A DNA stretch of 64,000 bases, taken from contig JAZHPD010000005.1 in NCBI GenBank assembly GCA_037575805.1, positions 248,001 to 312,000 of the forward strand. Reading direction: 5' to 3'. Origin of the DNA: Lecanicillium sp. G3. Its lineage: Eukaryota > Ascomycota > Sordariomycetes > Hypocreales > Cordycipitaceae. Shown piece by piece: positions 1-10,787 of the stretch. Each line of letters opens with the position of its first letter. The stretch's first letter is position 1. The position numbers and the translations under genes were made by a program. Below the pieces are notes generated by a model. That model was given only the letters and a program-made list of their open reading frames with translations, searched no databases and was not told the DNA's origin.

Positions 1-350
1 TCGATAGTGGATACGTGCGCTGTTCGTTGTTCGTCACAGGCACAGGCACAGGCACCGGCCGACCGCAGAGAAGCGCACCATAACTAGTTCAACTAGCAGG
101 CAGCCCCTCCATTCTGCCCGCCTCCGCGCCCGCTCTTTCGTCTTGCCTTCCCTCCACCCCACCAAAAGTTGCAGTACACTATCCCTCATCCACCTGAATC
201 ACCCTCTCTGCCTCGAAGCTTTACGCGCGTGCATCGGCTTGCGGCACAAGGAATCGGTGGAAACGGAATCAGAAACGCTATGCAATTCGCCCTGCTGGAT
301 ACTTGAATCGACGCCATCGCTGGGTTGGCTGGCTTCGCCCGCAATATGAG
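1..350. other. upstream region of MON1
   Basis: No gene is supported here. The stretch is C-rich with short pyrimidine runs, as expected of a fungal promoter and 5' leader, and it precedes the ATG of MON1 at 351. A reading frame in phase with MON1 continues upstream to 303, but only from a TTG, so it is treated as leader. Confidence 0.5.
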
Positions 351-2186
351 ATGACTGACGTCGGTCGCGACACTGAAGCTTGCCACGCAATGGGAACCGA
401 CGACAATGCCTCGGCCAGTCCCAAGGCGGCACCGCGAACACCACCAAACGAACCCGTCAACCCGAAACAGTACACAGGGCAGGCGACGACGGCATTGACA
501 ACTGTCGATATTCAAACTCTGTCCTTTCCCGATGGATCCAGGGGGACCTTTCAGACCCCGGGCGGAACCTCCAAGTCTGCTGCGACACCCATCAGCAGTG
601 GCCATGCCTCTCCCGGATACAGAGCAGGCCAGCCCGCTGGCGAAGGAGATGATGTGGCAAGCATCACGAGCTTTGCACCGACTATGCGCCCGATGGGAGA
701 CATTGCCAGTCTGTTCGTTGGCGACCTGAGCAAGCGCAGCATGGCCTGGAATATGCTTCGTTCGCAGGCATTGACCGTCCAGCCGTTTGAACAGAGTCGT
801 CATCGAGAGGGAGATATGCTCGCAAGATTTGGAAAAGAGTTCGACCCGATTCCGACCCAAGCTACGGAAAATATTGATGACGCCGCGCGAGTCGCAATGT
901 GGAAGTCTAAGCTAAAGCACTACATGATCCTCTCCTCGGCAGGCAAGCCCATCTGGAGTCGGCATGGCGACTTGATGCTCATAAATTCCTCTATAGGAGT
1001 TATGCAGACTATTATATCTTTTTACGAAGGCGCCAAGAATCCACTCCTCGGCTTCACAGCTGGCGATGCGAGATTCGTCGTGATGACCCGCGGGCCGCTC
1101 TATTTCGTCGCCGTGAGCAAGCTTGGCGAAAGCGATTCGCATATGCGTGCGCAACTGGATGCTCTATATATGCAGATCCTGTCTACACTCACATTACCGA
1201 CGCTCGAAAAAATCTTCGTTCATCGACCCTCGACAGATCTTAGAAAGCCATTGCAGGGCACGGAGGCTCTGCTCTGCTCACTTGCTGATTCTTTTACCAA
1301 AGGATCGGCATCGACATTATTAGGTGCTCTAGAGTGCCTCAGGCTTCGCAAAACCCAGAGGAACTTGATAACCAACACATTCCTGAAGCACAGATCAGAC
1401 AAGCTTCTCTATGGGCTTCTCGTTGCTGGTAGGAAACTCGTCAGTGTTATCCGGCCTAGACGCCACTCATTACACCCAAGCGACATGCAGCTGATGTTCA
1501 ACATGCTGTTTGAGTCTGGTGGTGTCAAAGCCGGTGTTGGTGAGAACTGGATTCCACTATGCCTCCCGGCCTTTAACAACGAGGGCTATCTGTACATGTA
1601 TGCAAGCTTCTTCGAAGACGAAAAGGAGAAATCACAACAAAATTTTACCGACCCCGACGAAGCGCGAAAAACATTCAGCCAAGAAATTGGCATGGTGCTC
1701 ATCAGCACCGACAAGCAAGGCTTCTTTGGTCTGAAGACAATGCGCGACGATGTTGCGCAGCAACTGGCCAAAAACGGAAGCCTGGCCACCATCCGGAGTG
1801 CCATACGGGAAGGCCGGCCGCGGATCTCCCAAATTATGCCGGGTAACCCCATGAATCATTTCATGTACAAGTCCAAAGCCAATGTGCAGCTCTGCATGGC
1901 CGCGCTAGAGCCACCAGTTAACGTCGTATCTGAACGCCGTCGATTAATGAGCCTGTACCACGAACTGCATGCCGCGGTACATGCTAAACATACGCATCTC
2001 AAGATCTTGCACCACGCAACCGAGGACTCGACTTCTCTCGCGTGGGTTACGCCGGTTTTTGAGCTTTACTGTGTGGGAGGGCCCAATATGTCGCGGGCAA
2101 GCATGGGACAAGGCGCCAACAAGATCATCCAGTGGGCGAAGAAAGAAGAGCAAAGGCTCTTCATCGTTGGAGGTGGTGTCTTTTAG
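351..2186 (+). CDS. MON1: vacuolar fusion protein Mon1
   Basis: A single uninterrupted exon of 611 codons. Mon1 with Ccz1 forms the guanine-nucleotide exchange factor for the Rab7 homologue Ypt7. It acts at late endosomes, autophagosomes and the vacuole, and is needed for vacuole fusion and autophagy. The sequence shows a low-complexity polar N-terminus of about 120 residues and then the conserved Mon1 core: KLKHYMILSSAGKPIWSRHG (first longin-type domain), a segment containing FVVMTRGPLYFVAVSKLGE, and the middle block ENWIPLCLPAFNNEGYLYMY typical of the family. Length fits fungal Mon1 (about 600-650). ATG 351 is the first in-frame ATG; the next one, at 390, is an alternative. The neighbouring methionine aminopeptidase converges on it, with stop codons about 150 bp apart. 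Confidence 0.95.
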   Translation: MTDVGRDTEACHAMGTDDNASASPKAAPRTPPNEPVNPKQYTGQATTALTTVDIQTLSFPDGSRGTFQTPGGTSKSAATPISSGHASPGYRAGQPAGEGDDVASITSFAPTMRPMGDIASLFVGDLSKRSMAWNMLRSQALTVQPFEQSRHREGDMLARFGKEFDPIPTQATENIDDAARVAMWKSKLKHYMILSSAGKPIWSRHGDLMLINSSIGVMQTIISFYEGAKNPLLGFTAGDARFVVMTRGPLYFVAVSKLGESDSHMRAQLDALYMQILSTLTLPTLEKIFVHRPSTDLRKPLQGTEALLCSLADSFTKGSASTLLGALECLRLRKTQRNLITNTFLKHRSDKLLYGLLVAGRKLVSVIRPRRHSLHPSDMQLMFNMLFESGGVKAGVGENWIPLCLPAFNNEGYLYMYASFFEDEKEKSQQNFTDPDEARKTFSQEIGMVLISTDKQGFFGLKTMRDDVAQQLAKNGSLATIRSAIREGRPRISQIMPGNPMNHFMYKSKANVQLCMAALEPPVNVVSERRRLMSLYHELHAAVHAKHTHLKILHHATEDSTSLAWVTPVFELYCVGGPNMSRASMGQGANKIIQWAKKEEQRLFIVGGGVF

Positions 2187-2340
2187 AGGCGACTGAAGCT
2201 AATCGACTACACTATTTTATCTAATCATGTACAATTGAAACACAACATTCATAGCACCAAATTCGTGTATTTGATATCCTGTGGACTGAGCAACTTATCA
2301 ATGCTAAGACCACACACTGCCGCATTACCATGTATTTCCT

Positions 2341-3712
2341 TCATCCTTGAGGCGCAGTTATTCTCGGTATGGGACCGCCGGGAGAATCGGATTTGCGTGC
2401 TGTCAAGACGTCTACTCCGTCTTCCGTCACGAGAAGAGTATGTTCTGTGAAGGTTAGCAACACTCCGAAACATCTATTCGCAAGATACTTGCCAAACTGT
2501 GCAGTTCGCTTGCCATCAGCCGTCGCATTCGTCCACTTGTCCGGCCAGTACACCTCCCTCGGCCGCCCCAGCGCCAGGATCGGCTCAATCGTAAACGCCA
2601 TGCCGGCCTTGCAGACGCCCACGGCCTTGTTCTTTGAGTAGTGTGGTATCCACGGCGGCGGGTGGAAGTTTGTGTTGATGCCGTGGCCGCCCCAGGTAGT
2701 CACCACGCTGCAGCCGTGCTCGTTGGCGAGCTTCTCGATGGCGTCGCCGAACTCGCGGATTGGCGTGCCGGGCTTCACGAGCGCGATGGCGGCGTCGAGG
2801 CACTCGCGCGTCGTCTCGACGAGGCGCACGTTGTCCGGGTCGGCGGAGGCCGCGGGGCCGACGTAGTACGTCTCGTTGAGGTCGGCGTGGTAGCCGCCGT
2901 GGTAGATGGAGATGTCGAGGTTGAGGATGTCGCCGTCGAGCAGGACGCGCTGATCGGGGATGCCGTGGCAGACGATTTCATTAGGGGAGGTGCAGAGAGA
3001 CTTGGGGAAGCTCCTATAGTTCAAAGTTGAAGGGTACGACTAGATATGTTAGCATACGCAACTGATGGGTGCCCTCTAAGGTCTTACGTCTCTCTCAATG
3101 CACGCCTTGTGGCAGACCTCGTCGAGGTAGTCTGTGGTTACGCCGGGCTTCACTTCGGCGGCGACAATATCCAGTACTTCTCGAGACAGCGCGCATACTT
3201 TGCGCATTGCAGCCTGAGCAGTGGAATCCAGGATATCGACCTTGGTCCTGTTAAGCATGCGCTCGCTGGTCGGCACGCCAGTGTCGGCATAGTCTGGCCG
3301 GCCGATGGACTTTGGCACCGTACGCCAGGGAGATAGTGGATAGACGGGACGGACCGAGCCGGTGTACTTGTAATCAGGAAATGGATTGAAAACACCGCCG
3401 GCTATGGGTTCGGTCAGTTGCTTTGTATGGCCTATATCGGGAGTCGCACGTACCTTTAACAGCAGCTTCCTGCGCAGCTTCCTGTGCGGTCTTGTGTACG
3501 GATTTGTGGTCATTCTAGATGATAGGTTAGCGACATTATCAAAGTTAGGCAGATTGTATTTGTCAAACCCAATTCTTCTTGAAGCAGTCTTGGGAGCAGA
3601 AATAGCTGCCGCTGACGCCGAGCTTTAGACATGTCGGGCACTGAAGCGTTGTGGCGTCTTTGGCGCAGCCCTTGCACCCGCTGGGCGTTGCCGGTGCCTG
3701 GTTTTCGGCCAT
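2341..3712 (-). CDS. methionine aminopeptidase, type 1
   Basis: Exons on the minus strand: 3712-3569, 3514-3454, 3401-3088, 3039-2493, 2444-2341, giving 389 aa, close to yeast Map1 (387). It removes the initiator Met from nascent cytosolic proteins. The N-terminus carries a MYND-like zinc finger (Cys13, 16, 25, 28, 39, 43 and His51, 55) used for ribosome association in this family. The catalytic domain shows SLCTSPNEIVCHGIPD, the metal-ligand segments LNLDISIYHGGYHADLNETY (two Asp), a GHGI His, TIEPIL (Glu) and QFEHTLLVTE (Glu). Joining the exons restores the family sequence at every junction, for example CIERD|SYPSTLNY. The last intron (2445-2492) starts with GC instead of GT and splits the codon of the final metal-ligand Glu. 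The donor of the first intron, GTTTGA, is also weak. Confidence 0.95.
2445..2492 (-). other. GC-AG intron in methionine aminopeptidase
   Basis: On the minus strand the donor reads GCAAGT, the branch-like site is GCTAAC and the acceptor is ACAG. The intron is 48 nt and contains no stop in the reading phase. Splicing gives CAG TTT G|AA CAT (Gln-Phe-Glu-His), the invariant type-1 MetAP motif. Retention would insert 16 residues (GKYLANRCFGVLLTFT) directly before the metal-binding Glu without breaking the frame. Confidence 0.85.
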
Positions 3713-4536
3713 GCCTCAAACAGTATGATCGATGTAAACGCCAAAAGCAAAGTCTATATGCTGATATTTGGTTCACCCAATGTTGCGATGTGTTAGAAGT
3801 GCTCATGCAAAAGGCTGTCAGACGCTGCAGCTTCCCCGCGAATATGTAGGCCCGCTCCGGCGTGGCGTTGCGATGGCAAGCTTATGTTAGGCAAGGTCGC
3901 CACAGACGTTGGCATTGATACGGGAGAATTTATGAATTAATTAGAAAGAGAGAGGGGCGGTATATATTTCGTTTCTTCCCGTCTTTCTTTGCGTTTTGGA
4001 CTTAAAAAACTTATTAATTTGTGCTTGTTTCCCTTATTTGTCATTATCCCGCCTGCCCTCTCCCTGCCTCACTTTTTCCGTCCCTCACTCTCTTTTTCTT
4101 CTGCTTTCTGTCTCTTTCCTAAATTGTCTATCAGTTCATACTAAGATATTACACTGATTTTGACACCCCGGCGGAGTCATCCGCGTATTAGTGCACGATA
4201 TCTGTTATCGGCGCCATAGCCAACTCACGATACTCAACGAGAGAGGCCAAGTATCAATCTATCAAGATTATCCGTAATATAGTTGATCTAATATTCAGCT
4301 TACATCTGTTTAATCGAATAATTGGCTGTAAAGCAGATAACTAACGGCAAAGCTCAGCATCAAGCCCGTTGTTGCCCGCCTAAGGTCAAGCCTAGCGGCC
4401 TCCAGCGAGGTTAGCGGACCTCTTCCCCTGCCAACAGCGCCAACCAGATTCTTCCAGTGAATGCTAGCGCTGAATCCGCTCACAAAAACGCCTGATCCCC
4501 CAGAACCTCACCGAAGCCTGTTTCAACTACACACAA
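3713..4536. other. gene-free interval between MetAP and the LysM relic
   Basis: No convincing coding sequence. It starts with the presumed promoter of the methionine aminopeptidase gene, followed by T/C-rich DNA around 3965-4135 and mixed-composition DNA up to the relic LysM gene. Confidence 0.4.
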
Positions 4537-5650
4537 TGCAGTCACTACCTGGCAACATCATCGACATCATCGTCGGCCTCATTCACGGACCCATCGCCTC
4601 TGATGCTTCCATATCACAAGAATGACGCCCATTGCCATGGTAATGGAGCGTGTGTCTCTCTGATGGCAAGCGGTTCTGTAACAACGTCGCGGCCTCGTAC
4701 GCCGCATACCTCGACCCGGACGCTGCCAGCGCTCCGGGTTATAACCCGCCGGTGTCGACTACGGCGGTTAGAAAATTACTGAGCCCTGTGATCGCTGTCT
4801 TGTACCAATCATTGGATTGAGGCGGGGTCACCATACTATGACGGACCGGACCTGAAGTATGGCAAGGTTTACTTCTCCATGACAGCTAGCTGCGGTATCA
4901 AGAACATGCCGTTCAGCACACAAACCGAGGGGATTACTCAGTGAGTGCTCAGCTGCGATTTTATCAACCTCTGACCAAGACTTATCGGTCTGTGTCTTCT
5001 TATCCCGAGCCTACCTGCGATGGAAAGGCATATGCCGTTCAGTCCAAGGACACCTGCCTTACTAACGCGTCGAAGAACCAGGGCATCGGTACAGATTGGT
5101 TGTTGACTGACAACAACTGGTTGTCAAGTTTGTCCTGACTATCTTCCTTCAGGATGACATGAGAAAAGTCTGCACGCAGACAGCGGATGTTGACTCCAGC
5201 GACAATCCAAGCTGCCAGAGCATTCTTGCCTTCTTTAGCATCACCACTGTTCAGTTTTACGCACTGAATCCACTGTCGGTAAAGCGTGCAGCGGCTACCC
5301 GTACTGCGTGTTGGATAAGCAGCCGGATGACAATCCTCCTACTACCACAACCACGTCGTCTGCTGGCCCACCTGGTTCTACACAGAGCGGCGAGCCCCCG
5401 GACTTCAACAAGTGGCATCTTGTCAAGAGCGGGACAGCGGCGGCGGTTACACGCCCGTGCAGGCACCGGACTTGAACCAGCTGGGCAACGCTGTCAAGAA
5501 CTGCAACGAGTTTGCAAGGACGGTGAATTGTACGCCGAGTTTGCGGAGCGCAACGGCGTATAGGTAGACGACCTGTACAAGTGGAACACAGTTCTCGGAT
5601 CTGGCGGCGCGGGCTGCAGCGACAAGTTTTGGTCTGGCTACTGGTAATGC
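4537..5650 (+). pseudogene. decayed LysM-domain secreted protein gene
   Basis: Fragments of a fungal LysM (chitin-binding) protein lie in order but in different frames. The first is an N-terminal part around 4665-4820 with RFCNNVAASYAAYLDPDAA, then LKYGKVYFSMTASCGIKNMP near 4852-4911. A LysM domain follows near 5014-5130, with CDGKAYAVQSKDTC and then NQGIGTDWLLTDNN. A Thr/Pro-rich linker with NKWHLVKSG lies near 5330-5440, and a final LysM end, VDDLYKWNTVLG...CSDKFWSGYW, near 5563-5646. Stops and frame changes separate the pieces and no intron set joins them, so I read it as a pseudogene. Intact relatives are secreted and bind chitin oligomers. Because fungal LysM proteins evolve fast, the N-terminal limit is uncertain. 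A heavily spliced live gene is possible but unlikely, given frame breaks inside conserved blocks. Confidence 0.7.
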
Positions 5651-6662
5651 GTGGGAGCCTCGAAATAGTTAGTTAGCTAATGAGCTTTAGAGGAGCGGGA
5701 TGGCGATCATCAAAGGTCGCGCCGCTAGTGACGTCGTGCCTGACCAGGATGTCGCCGACATTTGGGCGTCGATGAGAAAGGCTGAATTCAATGATGATGC
5801 TTAAAACGGGCGCTTACCAGTAGATTTGGCATCTCGACTCCGTACTGAGTGATGCCATTTATACAATCGCGCTTTGATGACATTACTCCCATAATCCATA
5901 CAACAAAATAATATGACTAGCAAAGACAACCAAGCGTTCTGTCGAATAAGCGGGAAATACACTCTGCAAATAACAGAAACAAGGCTCTATTAGTTTCTGA
6001 TTGTATTTTTGTGTCGCTGTGAATGTGAAGAACCTGCATTATGCCAGAAAAAACAAACAATCAGTCGATACGAGCAACCAGGGCCTTTTGTCTCAGACAC
6101 TATTCTCAGCCCGACAACGAAGCTACGCCCAGCTGCGGCGCAAATAGTGGCCCTGCAAGGTTGTGGGGAAATGAGGTACCGCTGAAGTGTTACATGGGAT
6201 TGGCCCGGCGCCTTCTACTGATGTCTTGGGCACTCCGGGTCTTTGGTTTCGGCATGCCAGTCAGTCAAGGATGTCAGTCAGCGCAGCACCCTGTTGTGAT
6301 TGCCATGGCCAGACTGAGATTAGCCAAGGGGGATCGCACTGTGGAGGTGAGGCTCGTCTCTCCCACTTTCAAGGTTGATCTACCGGGCGGTGCTTTTTCG
6401 CTGCGTGACGCTGAGTCTGTCTCCTGCATCATAACCGTTGGGCTGAATACGACAAAGTACTCTCCGGCATCCATCACTGACGTGGCAATGAGATCCGTCG
6501 CCGCTGCAGGCAAACGTTTGCTTAAAAGGAAGTGAGGCACCGGCCAGGAGCAGTAACCACTTCTGTAACTGACGCTGCTTTGAGGCGGTGGTAAAATCAG
6601 AACGTTCCCGCTGTTTCTCGGTTGCGACTGAATTACGCAGTCTCGGGAACAATTTGTCTTTC
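5651..6662. other. promoter-side interval before the multicopper oxidase
   Basis: A plus-strand open frame (6041-6535, 164 codons) overlaps an equally open minus-strand frame and resembles no family I know. I do not call it a gene. The interval most likely holds the oxidase promoter and leader. Confidence 0.35.
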
Positions 6663-8614
6663 ATGATGTGGAACTCACGTATCTTCATTGCCTCATTACT
6701 CGCGCCGCTGGCGTCAGCGAGGGTGGTGACCGCAGCGACTGACGTTGTGGTCCACCATTCATCATCGGCTTCCGCCAAAGCATTCGATTTGGTGCTTACT
6801 TGGGAGCAATATGAGCCACTTGGCATTCCGCGCAAGATGATGCTCGTCAACGGCCAGACACCCGGTCCAGAGCTCAGACTCGATCAAGACGACGAGATCA
6901 CTATCAACGTCCTCAACTCGTCTCCGTTGAATACAACTATCCATTTTCACGGTAGGTAGCGGACACCAAATTTCCAAGTGAGCGACTGCTGATCAGATAA
7001 CAAGGAATCGAGATGGATGGCACCCCGTGGTCGGACGGCGTTCCCGGTGTGACGCAGCGGGAAATCGCGCCAGGCGGGAGGTTCACGTACCGTTTCAAGG
7101 CGTCGCAGTACGGCATGTACTGGTATCACTCCCATGCGCGCGATCAGATTGAAGACGGCCTCTACGGGCCCATATTCATTCGTCCGCGACCGGGGTCGCC
7201 GAATCCATTCCACTTCATCTCATCTGAGCGGGCAGAGATCAATGCTATGCTGCGCGCAGAGAGAGACTCGAAGACGATAGCCCTCTTTGACTTGATGCAC
7301 ATCACATCCATGGAAAAGTGGGATATTACGGTTGCATCTGGCATCGAGATTGTATGCTATGACCGGATTCTCTTCAATGGAAAAGGGCGTGTCGGGTGTA
7401 TTGACCCCGATGAGATGCAAAAAAACCTCTTGCCCCCGCAGAAGGGTGACCTCGCCAAAGTTCCCGGGTCAACGCTAACAGATAGAGGGTGAGTCGTACA
7501 TGAAATGCCGCTTTGCGTTGTGTTCTAAGCTAATGTCCGTAGCTGCTTCCCGCCCAAGGTCTTGGCTGCATTTGGCGGCGACGTGTCGCACTTCAACGAG
7601 AGCGCCATTCCTCACGACGTCTTTTACGGCTGCAAGCCCACGGATGATCCCGTGGAGACTTTCCGCGTCTCGCAGGACAAGTGGTTCGCTCTCAACATTC
7701 TTGGCTCTACTAATTTTGCCACTGGGGTATTCTTTATCGACGAACATGACATGTATGTTTATGCCGTGGATGGCAGTTACATCGAACCGCAGAAAGTCCA
7801 GACAATAACCGTCTCCAATGGCGAGCGCTACTCCGTGCTTGTGAAGCCCAGGATGTCGGGTGACTTCAAGATCCGGTACAACGCGAATTCTGCGCCGCAG
7901 ATGATTAACGGCTTCGCGGTGCTTGAGGTACGCGGGGGCCCGTATCCTCCAAACTCCCTGGAGAACTCAACGTCGTGGACGACCTGCTCCGGTGTGCCAG
8001 TGTCGGCGAATGTCACGTCGTATTCGGACGATAAGGCGCGGCCGTTCCCTCCTGAGCCAATCCCCGCTTCGGCAGACAAGACGCACATTCTTGATATGAA
8101 GCTGGACGGCGCATCATATCTCTGGGCCTTGAACAGCACGCGGCTGCAGCCCGACCAGATGGAAGCCGTGTCAGTGCCGTACCTTTTCCAGGATCCGGCC
8201 GCGATACCTGAAAGCAACGTGACGCTCGCTTCGAAGAATAATACGTGGGTCGATCTTGTATTATTTGCGTCCATGTACCCCATGCCGCCGCACCCCATCC
8301 ACAAGCACGGCAACAAAATGTTCATGATTGGCTCTGGCACTGGCAAGTTCAAATGGCCGTCGGTGGATGAGGCGATCAAGGAGATTCCTGACCAGTTCAA
8401 CTTGGTGAACCCACCGCGCAGGGACACGTTCAGCACGATTGTGGCGAGAGATGATAACAGCTGGATCGTGGTCCGGTATCACGTCTCAAACCCCGGCGCT
8501 TGGTTGTTGCACTGCCATATCAGCAATCACATGATGGGCGGGATGATAATGGTCCTGCTAGATGGAGTGGACGTGTGGCCAAAGGTGCCAGAGAATTACT
8601 TACACTATCATTAG
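6663..8614 (+). CDS. secreted multicopper oxidase (laccase-like, abr1-type)
   Basis: Exons 6663-6951, 7005-7488, 7543-8614 give 614 aa. A hydrophobic start after MMWNSR suggests a signal peptide. Multicopper oxidases oxidise phenols, pigment precursors or metal ions and reduce O2 to water. All four copper-binding motifs are visible: HFHG (94-97, its Gly codon split by intron 1), YWYHSH (135-140), HPIHKHG (508-514) and HCHISNHMMGGM (581-592). The last motif has Met at the axial position of the type-1 copper. The sequence HFHGIEMDGTPWSDGVPGVT is typical of ascomycete pigment-type oxidases rather than basidiomycete laccases. Several N-glycosylation sequons (NST, NVT, NNT) fit secretion. The start was chosen as the first ATG of an adjacent ATG pair before the signal peptide. 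The substrate is unknown; no PKS or other pigment gene lies nearby. Confidence 0.92.
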
Positions 8615-8783
8615 TCCTTTTGACCAGTTTTACTTTTCTTGTTTATAATCACCTTCTTTAGAAGTTTCAGATTTGATAGCATTCATGGAAACGCAATATA
8701 GTATAATATACAGTAGATCATCAAACAGTGATTGGGGTATCTTAGTATGCGATATTTCAAGCTCGTCCCATTCTCAGCTTTCA
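8615..8783. other. convergent 3' interval between oxidase and NAD kinase
   Basis: Short AT-rich spacer between the stop codons of two convergent genes. It presumably contains both 3' UTRs and polyadenylation signals, but I see no distinct terminator element. Confidence 0.4.
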
Positions 8784-10247
8784 TTAACCAGACATGTCAT
8801 CCATCGACGGATCTCGCCCAAACGGATGATTGAATTTGAGCAGCCCATTAAGACCGCCTACCCAGGGGTCATCCTCCTCCGTGCGAATCACACACGGTAC
8901 GCCGCCATGCCACTCTTCACCGGGGCCAGCACGTCCCACAAACTCGCCTTCCACGCGGATTTCGGTTCCCGGTAGCACGCCACAGCAGCGCTTCCCGTCG
9001 ATGCTGAGGTCGAGCTCGCGGCCGCGATTACGTGGGCTCATGCGTAGCACGACTTTTGTATCGAGAGGCAGAACGAGAGACCGGAAGCTCAAACTGCAGG
9101 GGCTGATGGGAGTAATGAGCAGCGATTTGACGAGCGGGTGAACAATGGGCCCGCCGGCACTGAGGCTGTAGGCTGTGGAACCTGTGGGTGTGCTGATCAG
9201 GATACCGTCGGCCATGGTCTCGGTGAGAAAATGGCCGTTTTGGTAAATGTCGATGATGGCGAGGTGCGGATGCGAGCCACGATGAACGGATATCTCGTTT
9301 ATCGCACGTAGTGAAGGGGATGGCTCTTTTGATTCGGCAATAGTCGACTTGGCCTGGCTGGACAGCGTATCGGACACTCGGTGGTTGATGCTGTTACCAG
9401 CTCGGTCGAAAATGTCGGCCTTGATACGGTGTCTCAGCAGGATGCGCGATGCTCGCTGCTGTCCGAGGCTCTTGCCCTTCATGCGCTCCCAACCCTCATG
9501 ACGCGTAACCCGTCTGCTGGTGAGGTTGTTATTCTCGCCTTGCTGGAGGTAATCCGCCTCCCTCGCCTCCGGCACGTCGCTCCCGCTCATGTACATCTCC
9601 CTCCAGGCCTTTTTATGATCGTTGAAGTTCCATTCGCCGAGGAAGCCCAAAGTTCCCATGCTAAAGGAGACAATGGGCGGCACTGAGCCGTGAAGCTTGT
9701 AGAGGCTGGCGGCGCGAAGAACAGTGCCGTCGCCGCCAAACGTCGCAATGACGTCCACTTTGTCGGCAATGTTGGACTGGTGATCAGCCACATAGAGCGA
9801 AAAGTTCAAGTGCTTCTGTATAGACTCGACCACGCGAGGCTCGAGAATGATGTTGACATCGGGGTATTCGTTGTGAATGTGGCGCGCAAAGTGTATGACG
9901 GACTCGGTGACTTCGGGCGCGAAGAGCTTTTGTATGAGCAGAAGATTGCGTGGCGGTCGCGTCCAGTTTAGGACAAGCAGCGAGGAGCCTGGCTTGGAAC
10001 TCTGAAAGTAGCGCGGATGCGTGCGATCGGGCAGCTCCGCGATGCTGCGACTGACGGGTGGCGCTGCGCTGCGGAGGAGTCGCGTCGAGGAGAGGTGTCG
10101 CTGGCAGCGCGGTTGCGGAGGTAGGCGTTGCGGCAGTGCAGGTCGTCGTGTAGAGGTAATAGTCCGACTCGAGAGGATAGGTGTAAGCTGGCGACAGCAT
10201 AGTTGCCGCGTGAGCAGCGCGCTCTCGGCGAGGGCGATTCGGACCAT
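8784..10247 (-). CDS. NAD(H) kinase, POS5-like, probably mitochondrial
   Basis: Single exon, 487 aa from the ATG at 10247; the frame extends further upstream only from a TTG. The enzyme phosphorylates NAD(H) with ATP to make NADP(H). The diagnostic motifs are present: GGDGT (171-175), the NE pair (317-318) and TPTGSTAYSLSAGGP (353-367). The first 70 or so residues are rich in Arg, Ser and Leu and nearly lack acidic residues (for example RTITSTRRPALPQRLPPQPR), which looks like a mitochondrial targeting sequence and points to the Pos5 branch that supplies mitochondrial NADPH. A variable insert of about 70 residues before the NE motif is rich in Arg and Ser, as is common in fungal members. Convergent with the multicopper oxidase. 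Mitochondrial location is inferred. Confidence 0.92.
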   Translation of the reverse strand: MVRIALAESALLTRQLCCRQLTPILSSRTITSTRRPALPQRLPPQPRCQRHLSSTRLLRSAAPPVSRSIAELPDRTHPRYFQSSKPGSSLLVLNWTRPPRNLLLIQKLFAPEVTESVIHFARHIHNEYPDVNIILEPRVVESIQKHLNFSLYVADHQSNIADKVDVIATFGGDGTVLRAASLYKLHGSVPPIVSFSMGTLGFLGEWNFNDHKKAWREMYMSGSDVPEAREADYLQQGENNNLTSRRVTRHEGWERMKGKSLGQQRASRILLRHRIKADIFDRAGNSINHRVSDTLSSQAKSTIAESKEPSPSLRAINEISVHRGSHPHLAIIDIYQNGHFLTETMADGILISTPTGSTAYSLSAGGPIVHPLVKSLLITPISPCSLSFRSLVLPLDTKVVLRMSPRNRGRELDLSIDGKRCCGVLPGTEIRVEGEFVGRAGPGEEWHGGVPCVIRTEEDDPWVGGLNGLLKFNHPFGRDPSMDDMSG

Positions 10248-10787
10248 GACTATTGACCGTAACGCATGGCTTGCGGCTGGGTATTTTTGCGGCAACCACG
10301 TCTCTGTTCGCCTATATTAGCCCTATCGTTGAGCCGGAAACTGGGAATTCAGTGGAAGCTGATAACAAGAGGCCACTGCGTGGGTTGAGGAGCTTGTTTG
10401 TCGACGAGTTTGTTGTGGTCGTGAAGTTGATGACGGTCAGCTGTGGAGTTGGCGCCCGATGTCGCTGCGAGTACGTAAAAGCTTGTGTGGGCACTGCAGC
10501 TGAGTGGCCCGCTATGTGCCTGCAGGGTGCCTGACAAGTAAAACTAGAACCTTGAGTGGGACGACGAAGAGCTAAAACCTGTAGGAATAGAGATAAAATG
10601 ATGGAAAAAAAGCGAAGTAGACCTCTATGACTGCTCATTGTATCAGGTTCGGTAAAAGCCCGTGGCTTGCGTCTACGTCTGTGAGCAATCAACACCTTAC
10701 CTTATACGCCCCTCATATAAGTGCCTTCACAGTATCTAAGTTGTAACTATGGGTATAATGCTCGGATAAAATGTATTTGCTAACTAA
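10248..10787. other. interval between esterase 3' end and NAD kinase promoter
   Basis: A minus-strand open frame of 127 codons (10312-10695) starts at a TTG-like position and has no family resemblance; it overlies the probable leader of the NAD kinase gene. No gene is supported. Confidence 0.35.

Noticed and set aside
303..350. Upstream extension of MON1 to 303
   Set aside because: The extension starts at TTG and has no family similarity. ATG 351 is the first real start.
6041..6535. 164-codon plus-strand frame before the multicopper oxidase
   Set aside because: No domain, and equally open on the minus strand; probably promoter DNA.
10312..10695. 127-codon minus-strand frame upstream of the NAD kinase
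   Set aside because: No family features; lies in the probable NAD kinase leader.
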